From the IMG/VR virus record IMGVR_UViG_3300025669_000128, positions 1-33,535 of that record: a DNA stretch of 33,535 nt. One strand, written 5' to 3'. The notes beneath the pieces are model-generated. The model saw only the letters and a program-made list of their open reading frames with translations, made no database searches and had not been told where the DNA came from. The position numbers and the translations under genes were made by a program. This document shows, piece after piece, positions 13,250 to 20,533 of the stretch. This DNA comes from a virus. The number at the start of each line of letters is the position of its first letter. The stretch's first letter is position 1.

Positions 13250-13879
13250 AATATCATCAACAGGAACTTCAGCTTTCACTTCTTTTCCTTTTGGTGTATC
13301 TTTTTCTGAAACAGTTTCTAAATCTTCATAGTTACCTATGTTTTCACTTTTCTTACTACCGCCCATTTCATCTTTAAGATTAAATTTAGCTTCTTTAACA
13401 GCCTTATCTTCATCTTTAGTGATTGGTGTTCCCATTCCTTTTGGAACTGGTACAGTTTTGTAATAAGCTCCTGCCTCTTCGGTTCTTGTAACTTTAATAT
13501 CATAAAGCATGGGGTTGCCCCAATCCTTGTCTTCTGACAAAGCCTTTATGTCTTTAGCTATCATGAAAGCACCTTTAAAAATCTTAGGTGTTCCATCATC
13601 TCTATCAATTACAATCCAACCGAATGTGACTCTCTTGTCAATTTTCTCTTTCAAAGGCACATCATCTCCACAGTAAGAACAATCTTTTCCAGTACATTTT
13701 ATTGGTCTGCTCTTTCCGTCTTCACCTATAACCCAATGCTGTGTTACGAACTCTGGTTTACTGACTAAACGAAATGTTATTGTCCTTCCTTTGTCGCCTT
13801 TACCGAACTGAAGAAATCTTCCTCCTCCAACGGCTTTCTGTGCTTCATCTACGATGCCATATCCGAAATCATTACTCAT
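13241..13879 (-). CDS. Single-stranded DNA-binding-type protein
   Basis: A 212-residue protein with a strand-rich N-terminal two thirds consistent with an OB fold (GRTITFRLVSKPEFVTQHWV, KRVTFGWIVIDRDDGTPKIF), a small zinc-like site in a loop (CTGKDCSYCGDD), a flexible acidic linker and the C-terminal tip VDDIPF. The tip matches the conserved DDIPF tail with which bacterial SSB recruits replication and repair proteins (established). It probably coats single-stranded DNA in phage replication. A GGTGGTGA ribosome binding site precedes the ATG. It lies within the replication cluster with a Cas4-like nuclease and a helicase. Confidence 0.75.
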   Translation of the reverse strand: MSNDFGYGIVDEAQKAVGGGRFLQFGKGDKGRTITFRLVSKPEFVTQHWVIGEDGKSRPIKCTGKDCSYCGDDVPLKEKIDKRVTFGWIVIDRDDGTPKIFKGAFMIAKDIKALSEDKDWGNPMLYDIKVTRTEEAGAYYKTVPVPKGMGTPITKDEDKAVKEAKFNLKDEMGGSKKSENIGNYEDLETVSEKDTPKGKEVKAEVPVDDIPF

Positions 13880-13881
13880 TT

Positions 13882-14130
13882 TTATTCACCACCTTTCTGT
13901 TTGCTTTTTTTATAATAAGGTTCAAATTGCTTTTTAAATTCTTCTTTAATTGTCTTCCTCGCATCAGCAAAAGCCTGTTTAGCTTCTTCTCCTTCTATAT
14001 CAACTGGTTTCTCAAATTGAATTTCTACTCCAGCCGATAGTTTTACTGAATTAAAGTCACCGAGATTTACTGTCCTCGCAGGAGTAAGCATTATTTTGCT
14101 TATCATTGTTTTTGGTTTTATTTTTGCCAT
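13882..14130 (-). CDS. Conserved small phage protein next to SSB
   Basis: An 82-residue protein beginning MAKIKPKTMISKIMLTPART, with NLGDFNSVKLSAGVEIQF as a strand pair and a lysine-rich helical tail. I recall similar proteins of unknown function near SSB genes in other phages, which suggests a replication accessory role; this is recall, not a search. It has a strong promoter at 14155-14183 and an AAAGG ribosome binding site. Confidence 0.65.
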   Translation of the reverse strand: MAKIKPKTMISKIMLTPARTVNLGDFNSVKLSAGVEIQFEKPVDIEGEEAKQAFADARKTIKEEFKKQFEPYYKKSKQKGGE

Positions 14131-14154
14131 TTCTTATTACCTTTCTTTTAATTT

Positions 14155-14183
14155 ATTATAATTCACTAGCCTCAAAATATCAA
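14155..14183 (-). promoter_or_regulatory. Strong sigma70-type promoter for the SSB pair
   Basis: Minus strand: -35 TTGATA (14178-14183), 17-bp spacer, -10 TATAAT (14155-14160, exact consensus). It lies 24 bases upstream of the ATG at 14130, leaving room for the AAAGG ribosome binding site, so this transcript has a normal leader. Confidence 0.85.
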
Positions 14184-14186
14184 CCA

Positions 14187-14963
14187 CTAAAGTAACTTCT
14201 TTTTCTTTCCCTCCTCTTGTATTCCCCATACTTCTGTTTTGGTAGACATAATGGATTTATATTTATCCCTCTCATCTAAAATCTTCTGTATTTTCTTATC
14301 TTCTGCCTTACAAAATGGTAAATAATTGTTGTAGTTTTTCATCCAACCTGCACAAGTACAAGGAGGTATCTCATCCTTTTTCCAATACTCCACCATCTCT
14401 GCCATCTCTTTCCTCAACTTATCTTCTCTCCACTTACTTAAATAGATGTGCTTTTCTTTAAACGCGGTAGGCACCTTATCATTTGGCTCTTTGTTCATAT
14501 AGAGCAACATGGCCTTTTTAATATCTCTTTCATCCTGCTCACGCATAATCATCAAATAGGTTAGAACCTGTGCTATATTATCCTCATCCTCTTGCCCACT
14601 TAATATTTTCTCCATCTTCCACTTCCCTGCTGACTTAATATCTAAAATAGCCAACCCTTCTGAATCTTTTACCAATCCATCGTATCTACCTCTAAAATGT
14701 TCTGTTTCTATTGTCTGCTCTGCATCTATCAATTTCCCTTGTGCCTCTAAAGCCTTATAAGCAAAATCGTGATACAAGTCTCCTATCTTTAATATCCATT
14801 GAACATGAGGAGCAAACTCTGAGGTTATCCCTTTTCTTTTTAAAAACCGCACACGCTGACACTTGCCCATATCAGAGATATAAAACTTCTTATCCTTAGA
14901 CGGCTTGTAGCTTCCCCTACTAATTTTAATATAGTTCTCTAACGCTTCTGCTATTTCACTCAT
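14187..14963 (-). CDS. PD-(D/E)XK nuclease, Cas4/RecB-like
   Basis: A 258-residue nuclease. The catalytic core shows H65, D95 (RGRYDGLV), D108 and K110 (AILDIKSAG) and the QxxxY motif at 132-136 (QVLTY), as in RecB-family nucleases. Cysteines flank the core in Cas4 fashion, one before (C35 in GKCQR) and three after (C202, C204, C218), so an iron-sulfur cluster is likely. Phage Cas4-like enzymes resect DNA ends in recombination or replication; no CRISPR genes are present, so a recombination role fits better. Its start overlaps the upstream gene as ATGA. Confidence 0.82.
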   Translation of the reverse strand: MSEIAEALENYIKISRGSYKPSKDKKFYISDMGKCQRVRFLKRKGITSEFAPHVQWILKIGDLYHDFAYKALEAQGKLIDAEQTIETEHFRGRYDGLVKDSEGLAILDIKSAGKWKMEKILSGQEDEDNIAQVLTYLMIMREQDERDIKKAMLLYMNKEPNDKVPTAFKEKHIYLSKWREDKLRKEMAEMVEYWKKDEIPPCTCAGWMKNYNNYLPFCKAEDKKIQKILDERDKYKSIMSTKTEVWGIQEEGKKKKLL

Positions 14964-15688
14964 ATTTTTGTATTTTTATAAATTTTAGGTATGGCATTAA
15001 ATCCGTCAGCTACAAACTCAAATCCTCTACTCTCAAGAAAGTGATGAAATTTTCGTGTATAAGCTTTGGATGCTACGCCATTGTACACCGAAAAATGCCC
15101 TATATTCACATCAGTAAATGGAGAACTATGAACCAAATACTTCCCAACCCTTTGCTCTATTTTCTCAATAAAAAACGCCTCTGGATTTTCATAATGTTCA
15201 AAAACCTCGCTAAGTAAAACCACATCATATTTCTTTTTTTCCATTGATTCTACTTGAGCTCCAATACGGTATCGTTTGTTGTAGTCTTCCATAAACTTAA
15301 CTTGTGCCTTTACATCATTAAAATACGCTATTTCTTTATTTGGAAATAGTGTTTTTAAATAAATAGTAGAAAGCCCAATCCCATTATAATAATCAAGGAC
15401 AGAATCAACCCTCTCCATATCAATCAACCTAATCATTGATTGAATAGTGGGTCTGGAGCGTGTTTTATAACATTTAGCCATGTCCCAAATGTAATCCTTA
15501 TGCTGGTACACAGAAAAATCTTTACACCCACTATCAAGCCATATTTTTTTAAGCATGTTGCTTTTAGTTTGTACCATCTCTTCATACTCAGCCGTAGGTA
15601 CACCTAAAAGTTCGTAAAAATAATATCTCAGATATTTCGGTTGTGTATAATCTTGTGTTTTCATCTTTTCAACCACATCCACACTCAT
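14960..15688 (-). CDS. Class I SAM-dependent methyltransferase
   Basis: A 242-residue protein with a Rossmann-type methyltransferase core. Motif I is VLDYYNGIGLST (about residues 96-107), an unusual version of the common D.G.G.G loop. The acidic strand end FNDVK follows, and YDVVLLSEVFEHYENPEAFF is the post-II/IV block that is typical of small-molecule or carbohydrate methyltransferases. The N-terminal 85 residues are helical and unrelated. No DPPY motif, so it probably does not methylate bases in DNA. The substrate is unknown. Start and upstream stop share a base (TAATG). Confidence 0.7.
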   Translation of the reverse strand: MSVDVVEKMKTQDYTQPKYLRYYFYELLGVPTAEYEEMVQTKSNMLKKIWLDSGCKDFSVYQHKDYIWDMAKCYKTRSRPTIQSMIRLIDMERVDSVLDYYNGIGLSTIYLKTLFPNKEIAYFNDVKAQVKFMEDYNKRYRIGAQVESMEKKKYDVVLLSEVFEHYENPEAFFIEKIEQRVGKYLVHSSPFTDVNIGHFSVYNGVASKAYTRKFHHFLESRGFEFVADGFNAIPKIYKNTKI

Positions 15689-16158
15689 TACTTATCTACT
15701 TTTTTTGGATTTGGTTTCTTGCTTGTAAAAAAACCTTGCTTTCTCTTTCTGTCGTAATAACACTTTAAAGAGCAATACTTGCCACTTCCTCCAGTATGGG
15801 TCCAATTTCTGTTTCTTAAAAACATTTTGCCACATTGTTTGCATCTTGCTGGTTTCCAATCATATTTTTCATACAATTTTCTGCATCTGGTAGAACAATA
15901 TTTACTGCCTTTCTGTATTCTATATCTAGACAGGGGCTCTCCACATACAACACAACACATCTTCTCACCGTGCTCTTGCTTTAATGATTTTCTAATTAAT
16001 ACAGGACTCTGATGCAATCTTTTGTTAAAAATTTGTCTAACTCGTTCTCTACTTATGCCATACATCTTCCCTACGCTATCTAAAGTAGCCACAGGTGCTA
16101 ACACATCTTCAACAATCTTCCAATGTCTTTCTTTTATTTCTTCGTTCATTCTTTCCAT
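15688..16158 (-). CDS. Sigma-region-4-like helix-turn-helix with two zinc fingers
   Basis: A 156-residue protein. Residues about 25-50 (DSVGKMYGISRERVRQIFNK) match the sigma70 region 4 helix-turn-helix signature. Two treble-clef-like fingers follow: CCVVCGEPLSR with YCSTRCRKLYEKY, and CKQCGKMFLRN with YCSLKCYYDRKR. The fingers resemble those at the N-terminus of the HNH protein at 28160-28945, but no nuclease domain is present. It may be a transcription regulator, or a homing-endonuclease relative that lost its nuclease. It has a dedicated consensus promoter. A second ATG at 16149 with GGAAAG in front could be the real start. Confidence 0.75.
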   Translation of the reverse strand: MERMNEEIKERHWKIVEDVLAPVATLDSVGKMYGISRERVRQIFNKRLHQSPVLIRKSLKQEHGEKMCCVVCGEPLSRYRIQKGSKYCSTRCRKLYEKYDWKPARCKQCGKMFLRNRNWTHTGGSGKYCSLKCYYDRKRKQGFFTSKKPNPKKVDK

Positions 16159-16187
16159 TTTATTTAATTAAATTTGTAACCTCACCT

Positions 16188-16216
16188 ATATTACCACTTT
16201 TCCATCCCAATGTCAA
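16188..16216 (-). promoter_or_regulatory. Consensus promoter for the 15688-16158 gene
   Basis: Minus strand: -35 TTGACA (16211-16216, exact), 17-bp spacer, -10 TAATAT (16188-16193). The ATG is 29 bases after the -10 box. It probably drives the regulator, methyltransferase and Cas4-like nuclease as one operon. Confidence 0.85.
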
Positions 16217-16260
16217 GAAATGTTACTAATTACTAACACTTCTTTTCCCTTTGTACCTAG

Positions 16261-16325
16261 GGGGGCGAGTGAGATTCGAACTCACACCCAGTCCTAGACT
16301 GCTCCTCCACTTGAGCTACCGCCCC
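16261..16325 (-). tRNA. tRNA-like gene with a truncated anticodon arm
   Basis: Minus strand, 65 bases against the usual 73 or more. Acceptor GGGGCGG pairs with TCGCCCC (one G-T pair). TA at positions 8-9, D-stem GCTC/GAGC with loop AAGTGGAG, and a perfect T-arm GTGAG-TTCGAAT-CTCAC follow. Between the D-arm and T-arm only 15 bases remain instead of about 23. They fold as AGTC-TAG-GACT plus GGGT, that is, a four-pair stem with a three-base loop and no seven-base anticodon loop. It cannot decode normally. It could be a decayed tRNA, a tRNA mimic processed by RNase P, or part of a phage attachment site. No CCA is encoded and no integrase is in the window. Confidence 0.6.
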
Positions 16326-16478
16326 CATAGTTTTCAGATTTAATTTCTAACATTACCTTGTCATTAGTTTAAATTTATTACATCTGCTATATATTTTACA
16401 TCATTGCATGTTTTAATATCATTCCCAATTACTTCTTCTCATATTTTATATCCTTTTCTTATGGTTAACAAATCGCAA

Positions 16479-16507
16479 AATAGGAACCGTATGTACCGAT
16501 TCCTATT
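16479..16507 (-). terminator. Hairpin at the end of the lysis operon
   Basis: Minus strand: AATAGGAA pairs with TTCCTATT, extended by T-G, C-G and G-C pairs to eleven, with a seven-base loop, then TTGCG. The T-run is only about four bases, so it would be a weak terminator or an mRNA-stabilising 3' stem. It starts seven bases after the stop of the 29-codon frame at 16514. Confidence 0.45.
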
Positions 16508-16513
16508 GCCTAT

Positions 16514-16603
16514 TTATTTCTTTTTCTTCTTTCCCTTTAAACAAACTCCTATCTTCTTAAAAAAATCAACAATCTTCTTGGTTGTTTTATTCAATATTCT
16601 CAC
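16514..16603 (-). CDS. 29-residue cationic amphipathic peptide in the lysis cassette
   Basis: A micro-gene five bases after the endolysin stop. GTG start at 16601-16603 next to a run of G residues that can serve as ribosome binding site; an in-frame TTG nine bases later is an alternative. It encodes MRILNKTTKKIVDFFKKIGV followed by CLKGKKKKK. The KKIVDFFKKIGVCL part is an amphipathic helix and the end is pure lysine, a composition typical of membrane-active peptides. A hairpin follows directly. A role in lysis (membrane permeabilisation) is inference from position and charge. The lack of an ATG makes it uncertain. Confidence 0.45.
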   Translation of the reverse strand: MRILNKTTKKIVDFFKKIGVCLKGKKKKK

Positions 16604-16608
16604 CCCCC

Positions 16609-17571
16609 CTATTTTTCTCTGGTGATGAAATTAAACATGTTCTTTAAGTAAAGAAACATGCTCTTTACCCAGTTGTCGCCTTTTACTGGTCTATTGTCTT
16701 CTATGTTTTCTAACTTGTCTTCTTTAAATATCAACTTATCTAATTCTGCTAGTATCTCAACATCTTTAGATACGGGGTCACCATTCTGAGTTAAGCCCAA
16801 TTTCTTACACAACTCTCCCACTAAATCCTCCACCCTCTCTTTTAGCTTTGTATACTTTCTTTCACTTACTATAATCTCATTTTTATATTCCTCTTTCATC
16901 TTCTCATGCTTTGTGGCCAGTTCATGAAACGCAATTAGCTCACTCCTTATTCTTTGAACCTCCATTACGCCAAACTTCACTTGCTCTCCACCAATCTCTA
17001 CTGTGCCAAAATCAATTTTTGTCTGGTCGTTTATTTCCATATCTTCCCCATTTTGGGGAGTGTCATTAGAATTATACCACGTTTCAATAAAATCCAGGGG
17101 GTCCTCCCACCAATCATTCAACTCTACTATGTTTCTTGCTATTGTGTCTATACCATTTCTTAATGTTTTTGGGTCAACTTTAAAGATTGAAAAGTGAGAA
17201 TGCGCCCAAACAGTACCGCTCTTACCTATCTTAGCTATCATCTCTCCCTCAGAGACCTCCTTCACTTGAGATAAAAAGCCGTCTGGGTGGTTATGTGCAT
17301 AATGTACCCACCTCTCCCCCCAAGGGCCCTCTATATGTATTACGTTGTGCCTACCATACGCTCTGGTTGGATGAGAAGCATAGTGGTAATAGACCAATTT
17401 CCCTTTCGCTATTGCATACAAGGGTAAACCCAAGTCTGTATCTCCTCCCGTTTTGATATTTATGTCGTAACCATTGTGTAAATATGTGCCTCTGTCACTT
17501 CCAAAATAATCAGCTACATACCAATCCTTCTCAAACTCTTCTTTAGAACCATCCCCTACAGGATAACGCAT
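16609..17571 (-). CDS. M23 family metallopeptidase (endolysin or virion lysin)
   Basis: A 320-residue protein with an N-terminal M23 (LytM-like) peptidase domain: HxxxD at H32/D36 (LHNGYDINIK), the AxGxV-like strand AIAKGKLVYY, H90 (WVHYAHNHP) and HxH at 124-126 (VWAHSHFSIF). These zinc ligands cleave peptide cross-links in peptidoglycan. Residues about 180-320 are coiled-coil, an unusual tail for an endolysin that may mediate oligomerisation or attachment. No signal peptide is visible, so export would need the holin-like protein upstream. The neighbours (membrane protein, holin-like protein, cationic peptide) support a lysis role. It could alternatively be virion-associated. Confidence 0.85.
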   Translation of the reverse strand: MRYPVGDGSKEEFEKDWYVADYFGSDRGTYLHNGYDINIKTGGDTDLGLPLYAIAKGKLVYYHYASHPTRAYGRHNVIHIEGPWGERWVHYAHNHPDGFLSQVKEVSEGEMIAKIGKSGTVWAHSHFSIFKVDPKTLRNGIDTIARNIVELNDWWEDPLDFIETWYNSNDTPQNGEDMEINDQTKIDFGTVEIGGEQVKFGVMEVQRIRSELIAFHELATKHEKMKEEYKNEIIVSERKYTKLKERVEDLVGELCKKLGLTQNGDPVSKDVEILAELDKLIFKEDKLENIEDNRPVKGDNWVKSMFLYLKNMFNFITREK

Positions 17572-17574
17572 TTT

Positions 17575-18006
17575 TTAGCGATTGCTGTTAATAATAAATA
17601 TCTCACTATCATAATCTACACAAACTGTCCTAATAGGGTTCATCTCATAACAAGCACTTGTCGTTAGGTAATACTCACCAGTTGGTAGGTTTGGGATAGT
17701 TAAATTAGTAATAACCTGTTTATGGTCACCAGCTTTGTTCATAGGGGTAATTGAGGGTAGGGTGTAAACAACTCCATTAATTAACTGTCTGTGAATTATA
17801 GGGAACTTGTCAGTATTTTTAGTAAATACCGTTTTATAAATCAAAGGTTCTCCTACCTCTACTGTCTTGTTCTCATTCATTATCTTTAAGGGTTGTTCTA
17901 TTACTAAAGGATTGTAAGGATAAAGCCACCAAACAAAAACAGTTATTACTGCAACAGTAGAAAATAATAATGTGAGCATAGCAATTATATATTCAAATTT
18001 TTTCAT
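17575..18006 (-). CDS. Membrane-anchored protein with extracytoplasmic beta domain
   Basis: A 143-residue protein with a basic start (MKKFEYII), one long transmembrane segment (AMLTLLFSTVAVITVFVWWL, about residues 9-28) and an external strand-rich domain ending YYLTTSACYEMNPIRTVCVD, whose two cysteines could form a disulfide. In the lysis cassette between the holin-like protein and the M23 peptidase it may be a spanin-like or lysis-regulating protein; the fold looks immunoglobulin-like by strand spacing, but no family is recognised. The start overlaps the upstream stop as ATGA. Confidence 0.65.
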   Translation of the reverse strand: MKKFEYIIAMLTLLFSTVAVITVFVWWLYPYNPLVIEQPLKIMNENKTVEVGEPLIYKTVFTKNTDKFPIIHRQLINGVVYTLPSITPMNKAGDHKQVITNLTIPNLPTGEYYLTTSACYEMNPIRTVCVDYDSEIFIINSNR

Positions 18007-18179
18007 CTTATTACTAAAGCTATTAACGCACCTATAAAGGCTACTAAAACTAAACTGACAAAACTGTAAACGATATTTTTAACAGGGGTAAACTCCTTAC
18101 AAGTAACAAGAGTATCAACCTTTTTAAACAAGTTTATTATATCTTTCTTAATTAGGGCTATTGATGTTGCTATGGTCAT
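18003..18179 (-). CDS. 58-residue holin-like membrane protein
   Basis: A small gene beginning MTIATSIALIKKDIINLFKK and ending with one transmembrane helix (VYSFVSLVLVAFIGALIALV, residues 37-56) plus Arg. An amphipathic N-terminal helix followed by a single C-terminal membrane helix is the layout of XhlA-type haemolysin/holin proteins. Its position before a membrane protein and an M23 peptidase supports a holin role, forming the pore that releases or activates the lysin. It has its own promoter and an AGAGAGA ribosome binding site. Coupled to the next gene by ATGA. Confidence 0.6.
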   Translation of the reverse strand: MTIATSIALIKKDIINLFKKVDTLVTCKEFTPVKNIVYSFVSLVLVAFIGALIALVIR

Positions 18180-18199
18180 AGAAATCTCTCTATGTATGT

Positions 18200-18228
18200 A
18201 TTATGATTTAAAAATTATAAATTAGCAA
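18200..18228 (-). promoter_or_regulatory. Promoter for the lysis cassette
   Basis: Minus strand: -35 TTGCTA (18223-18228, four of six), 17-bp spacer, -10 CATAAT (18200-18205). It sits between the adhesin gene and the holin-like gene, with a 20-base leader containing AGAGAGA. Confidence 0.6.
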
Positions 18229-18229
18229 A

Positions 18230-19348
18230 TTATTCTAATATAGAAGCCGCCCCTCCACAATAATTCTGCCCCCCAATAACACTTGATAAAGACGGAGATG
18301 TTGTTCCAGTTAATGAACAAGCCTCACATCTAATTCTTCCAGTTCCACCAGTTCCACCACCACCACTACCAGTTGCGCCCGTAGCTGTAATCTTACCAGA
18401 ACCAAGAATTGCTGTTTTAGCTTTAATTAAAACCGAACCACCTGCTCCAGCACCACCATTTCTTCCTAAAGAACCAGCACCATTACTACCAAGTCCTCCA
18501 TTTGACCTTATCAATCCAGAAATAGTTATTGTTTTAGCAAAAATTGCAACGATTCCGCCCCCAGCTCCTCCACCACCACCATCATCACTAGCTGCTGAAC
18601 ATCCGCCTCCACCCGCACCACCGAATACCATTGTCGATAAAGCTACTACACCAGCAGTTCCTCCACCAGTTCCTGCCGTTGGTCCATTACCAATAGTAGT
18701 TCCAGTTGCTCCAGCAGTACCATTGCCTCCACCACCTCCACCAGAACCTCCGCCACCAATTTCAGTACCGCCTCCACCACCATTACCATTCGCTGCATTA
18801 CTTGCACTTCCAGCACCTCCGGTACCTTCACCTTGATTTGCTGTGTTGTGTTGTTCTCCTCCAGCTCCTCGGAAACCACCACCAGTTCCACCAGTAAACC
18901 TATCTGGAGACGCACCTCCATTAGCACTAATCGTTCCATTTACATCACACAAGCCACTACTCATTAAAGCCACAATACCACCCACAGTTCCATTCCAAGC
19001 TTTGGCTGTTAAAGTTTTACCAGAGTCAATCGTGATACCAGAATGTTGTTCTATAACTAACACCTGAGCTCCCGAAGTATAGGTATAAGTTAGCGGACTC
19101 ACTGTTGTAATAGTACCCGCTACATAAGATGAAATTTTATTAAGTTCCCACTGCCCCGCGCTCGTGCCTCGTGTTTGATGAATCATTATTAACTGCCCCG
19201 CTACAAAAGAAGCATTGGTTGCTGATATGGAAGTTGTGCCAGAAGTGGCGGTACTTGCCGAATCAATTGGAGCATCTGTTGTGTTTGCTGATATAGATAA
19301 CAGCCCATCGCTTCCATTACTGAAAGGGGGGGCGAGTAATTGTGGCAT
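18230..19348 (-). CDS. Glycine-rich putative receptor-binding adhesin
   Basis: A 372-residue protein. Residues 1-140 are Ser/Thr-rich with short strands, typical of tail tip proteins. Residues about 145-340 contain many poly-glycine runs (GGGGGTEIGGGGSGGGGGGN) separated by short variable segments and hydrophobic strands such as GGIVAIFAKTITISG. Glycine-rich segments of this type form a polyglycine-II sandwich in the T-even phage adhesin gp38, where the loops bind the host receptor (established for that family). Location at the end of the tail module supports host recognition. The Gly codons are mostly GGT/GGA, and the many near-identical short runs would favour recombination in the receptor-binding part. 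Confidence 0.65.
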   Translation of the reverse strand: MPQLLAPPFSNGSDGLLSISANTTDAPIDSASTATSGTTSISATNASFVAGQLIMIHQTRGTSAGQWELNKISSYVAGTITTVSPLTYTYTSGAQVLVIEQHSGITIDSGKTLTAKAWNGTVGGIVALMSSGLCDVNGTISANGGASPDRFTGGTGGGFRGAGGEQHNTANQGEGTGGAGSASNAANGNGGGGGTEIGGGGSGGGGGGNGTAGATGTTIGNGPTAGTGGGTAGVVALSTMVFGGAGGGGCSAASDDGGGGGAGGGIVAIFAKTITISGLIRSNGGLGSNGAGSLGRNGGAGAGGSVLIKAKTAILGSGKITATGATGSGGGGTGGTGRIRCEACSLTGTTSPSLSSVIGGQNYCGGAASILE

Positions 19349-19941
19349 TATTCTGACTTTAATTGAATGGTTATGTCTGTTCCTGCTATCGTACTTCCTA
19401 TTTGGTCTATGTCAGGTGTAAGTATGTCTCCTTCTGCCAAAGCTGTTGTATCAAAAGAAGTGGTATTACCAGAAGTAGCTCCAGCAAGTATTTTTGGTCT
19501 ATCAGCAGGAGTGGTTGCCCATATAGAAGTTCCGTTCTTATTTATATCTACAATTACATCCGCACCAGTCGGAGCAGTCTTTACATATAAATATGCCTTA
19601 ATCGCAGTTAACGTTCTTGGAACTCCTATAATTGGCGATACTGATGTGCCAGTTGTAAGAGTACCCACAACAGACCAAGTAAATGTTGGTTTTGAAGACG
19701 CTAATTCATAAATTGTTCCTGCGTCATTTATAACATATAAGGTTGGAATTCCTGCTTTGTCTTTTGCAAAAATATGCAACTTATTAGCTGCTGGGGTTGA
19801 TGGGTCTGCTCTCTCAGTTAACTCTATTCCATCTGCCATAGCATCCACGGCCCTATCATTAGCCACCATGTTATCCATTTTTGCTTCTGTTATTATGTCT
19901 CCCGCTGTCCATGTGACTGCCGCGTAAACTGTTTCAGCCAT
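19348..19941 (-). CDS. Tail fibre or tail-tip structural protein
   Basis: A 197-residue protein rich in Thr, Ala and Ile. The N-terminal part (TAGDIITEAKMDNMVANDRA) resembles phage fibre proteins in which AGDIITAAKMN.. precedes a trimeric shaft (pattern recognised from memory). The C-terminal half has repeated strands such as TGADVIVDINKNGTSIW and DILTPDIDQIGSTIAG, consistent with a jelly-roll or fibre head. It overlaps the adhesin gene by one base (TAATG), so the two are probably made together and may form one tip complex. Confidence 0.65.
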   Translation of the reverse strand: MAETVYAAVTWTAGDIITEAKMDNMVANDRAVDAMADGIELTERADPSTPAANKLHIFAKDKAGIPTLYVINDAGTIYELASSKPTFTWSVVGTLTTGTSVSPIIGVPRTLTAIKAYLYVKTAPTGADVIVDINKNGTSIWATTPADRPKILAGATSGNTTSFDTTALAEGDILTPDIDQIGSTIAGTDITIQLKSE

Positions 19942-20518
19942 TTTTCAAATAGTTAATTGATATCTTTGTATTACTTCTCACTTTTTCTACTTTAAATTTA
20001 GAATTAATCTTTCCAAATTCTCTCCCTACTTTGTTGCTTGATTCTTTTTCTGAAGCGACAATACTAGGTAAGGTCATGTTAGCACGAAAATCTCTTGTAT
20101 CCAAACCACAAGCACATTCTAAACATAATGATTCATCAATAGGAGAAATCTGAGGCGTAAGACACCCCTTCCATTCTTTTCCATTCGTCCATTGAACATA
20201 ATGAAAATCACACCAATCAGTTAAAGTTTCGTCACTAGCCCAACAATACCCCTGCACTTCACCACAACTACCACAAGTTATCTCATATCTATTTAAACCA
20301 GCCTTATCTCTAGGACAAGTTATATATTCCTGTTTCGCTATTTCTTGTGATATTTCTTCTTTTGGCATTAAAGCCAACTTATCTCTCCATTCCTTTATAA
20401 CCTCCTGACATTCACAATCAGCCCTATCAACAGGAAAGAACGAATAAACATCAATTCGTTTTTGTTTGTGTAAACTCATCTGAGTTGCCATATCTCTGGA
20501 TGTATATATTTTTCTCAT
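19934..20518 (-). CDS. Cysteine-rich virion-region protein
   Basis: A 194-residue protein with about thirteen cysteines arranged as zinc-like pairs: DCECQ, TCPRDK, TCGSCGEVQGYC, WCDFHY, LCLECACGL. This suggests two or more structural zinc sites. The N-terminus (SRDMATQMSLHKQKRIDVYS) and the C-terminus are basic. Located among tail genes, it may be a minor tail or assembly protein. No family is recognised with confidence. Confidence 0.6.
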   Translation of the reverse strand: MRKIYTSRDMATQMSLHKQKRIDVYSFFPVDRADCECQEVIKEWRDKLALMPKEEISQEIAKQEYITCPRDKAGLNRYEITCGSCGEVQGYCWASDETLTDWCDFHYVQWTNGKEWKGCLTPQISPIDESLCLECACGLDTRDFRANMTLPSIVASEKESSNKVGREFGKINSKFKVEKVRSNTKISINYLKNG

Positions 20519-20533
20519 ATTGTTCTTTCTAGG

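Noticed and set aside
16261-16325. Ordinary tRNA with anticodon TAG (Leu) or CTA (suppressor)
   Set aside because: Forcing a seven-base loop leaves only a three-pair anticodon stem, puts C at position 33 instead of U for TAG, or destroys the stem for CTA. The element is eight bases too short.
16404-16625. Plus-strand frame of 73 codons in the lysis region
   Set aside because: It has no ribosome binding site, runs against all other genes and overlaps the endolysin end; the minus-strand cationic peptide is the better explanation.
18646-19067. Long alternative frames opposite or shifted within the adhesin gene
   Set aside because: They arise from the GGT/GGA repeat codons of the glycine-rich gene and encode low-complexity Val/Leu or His/Leu-rich text without start signals.
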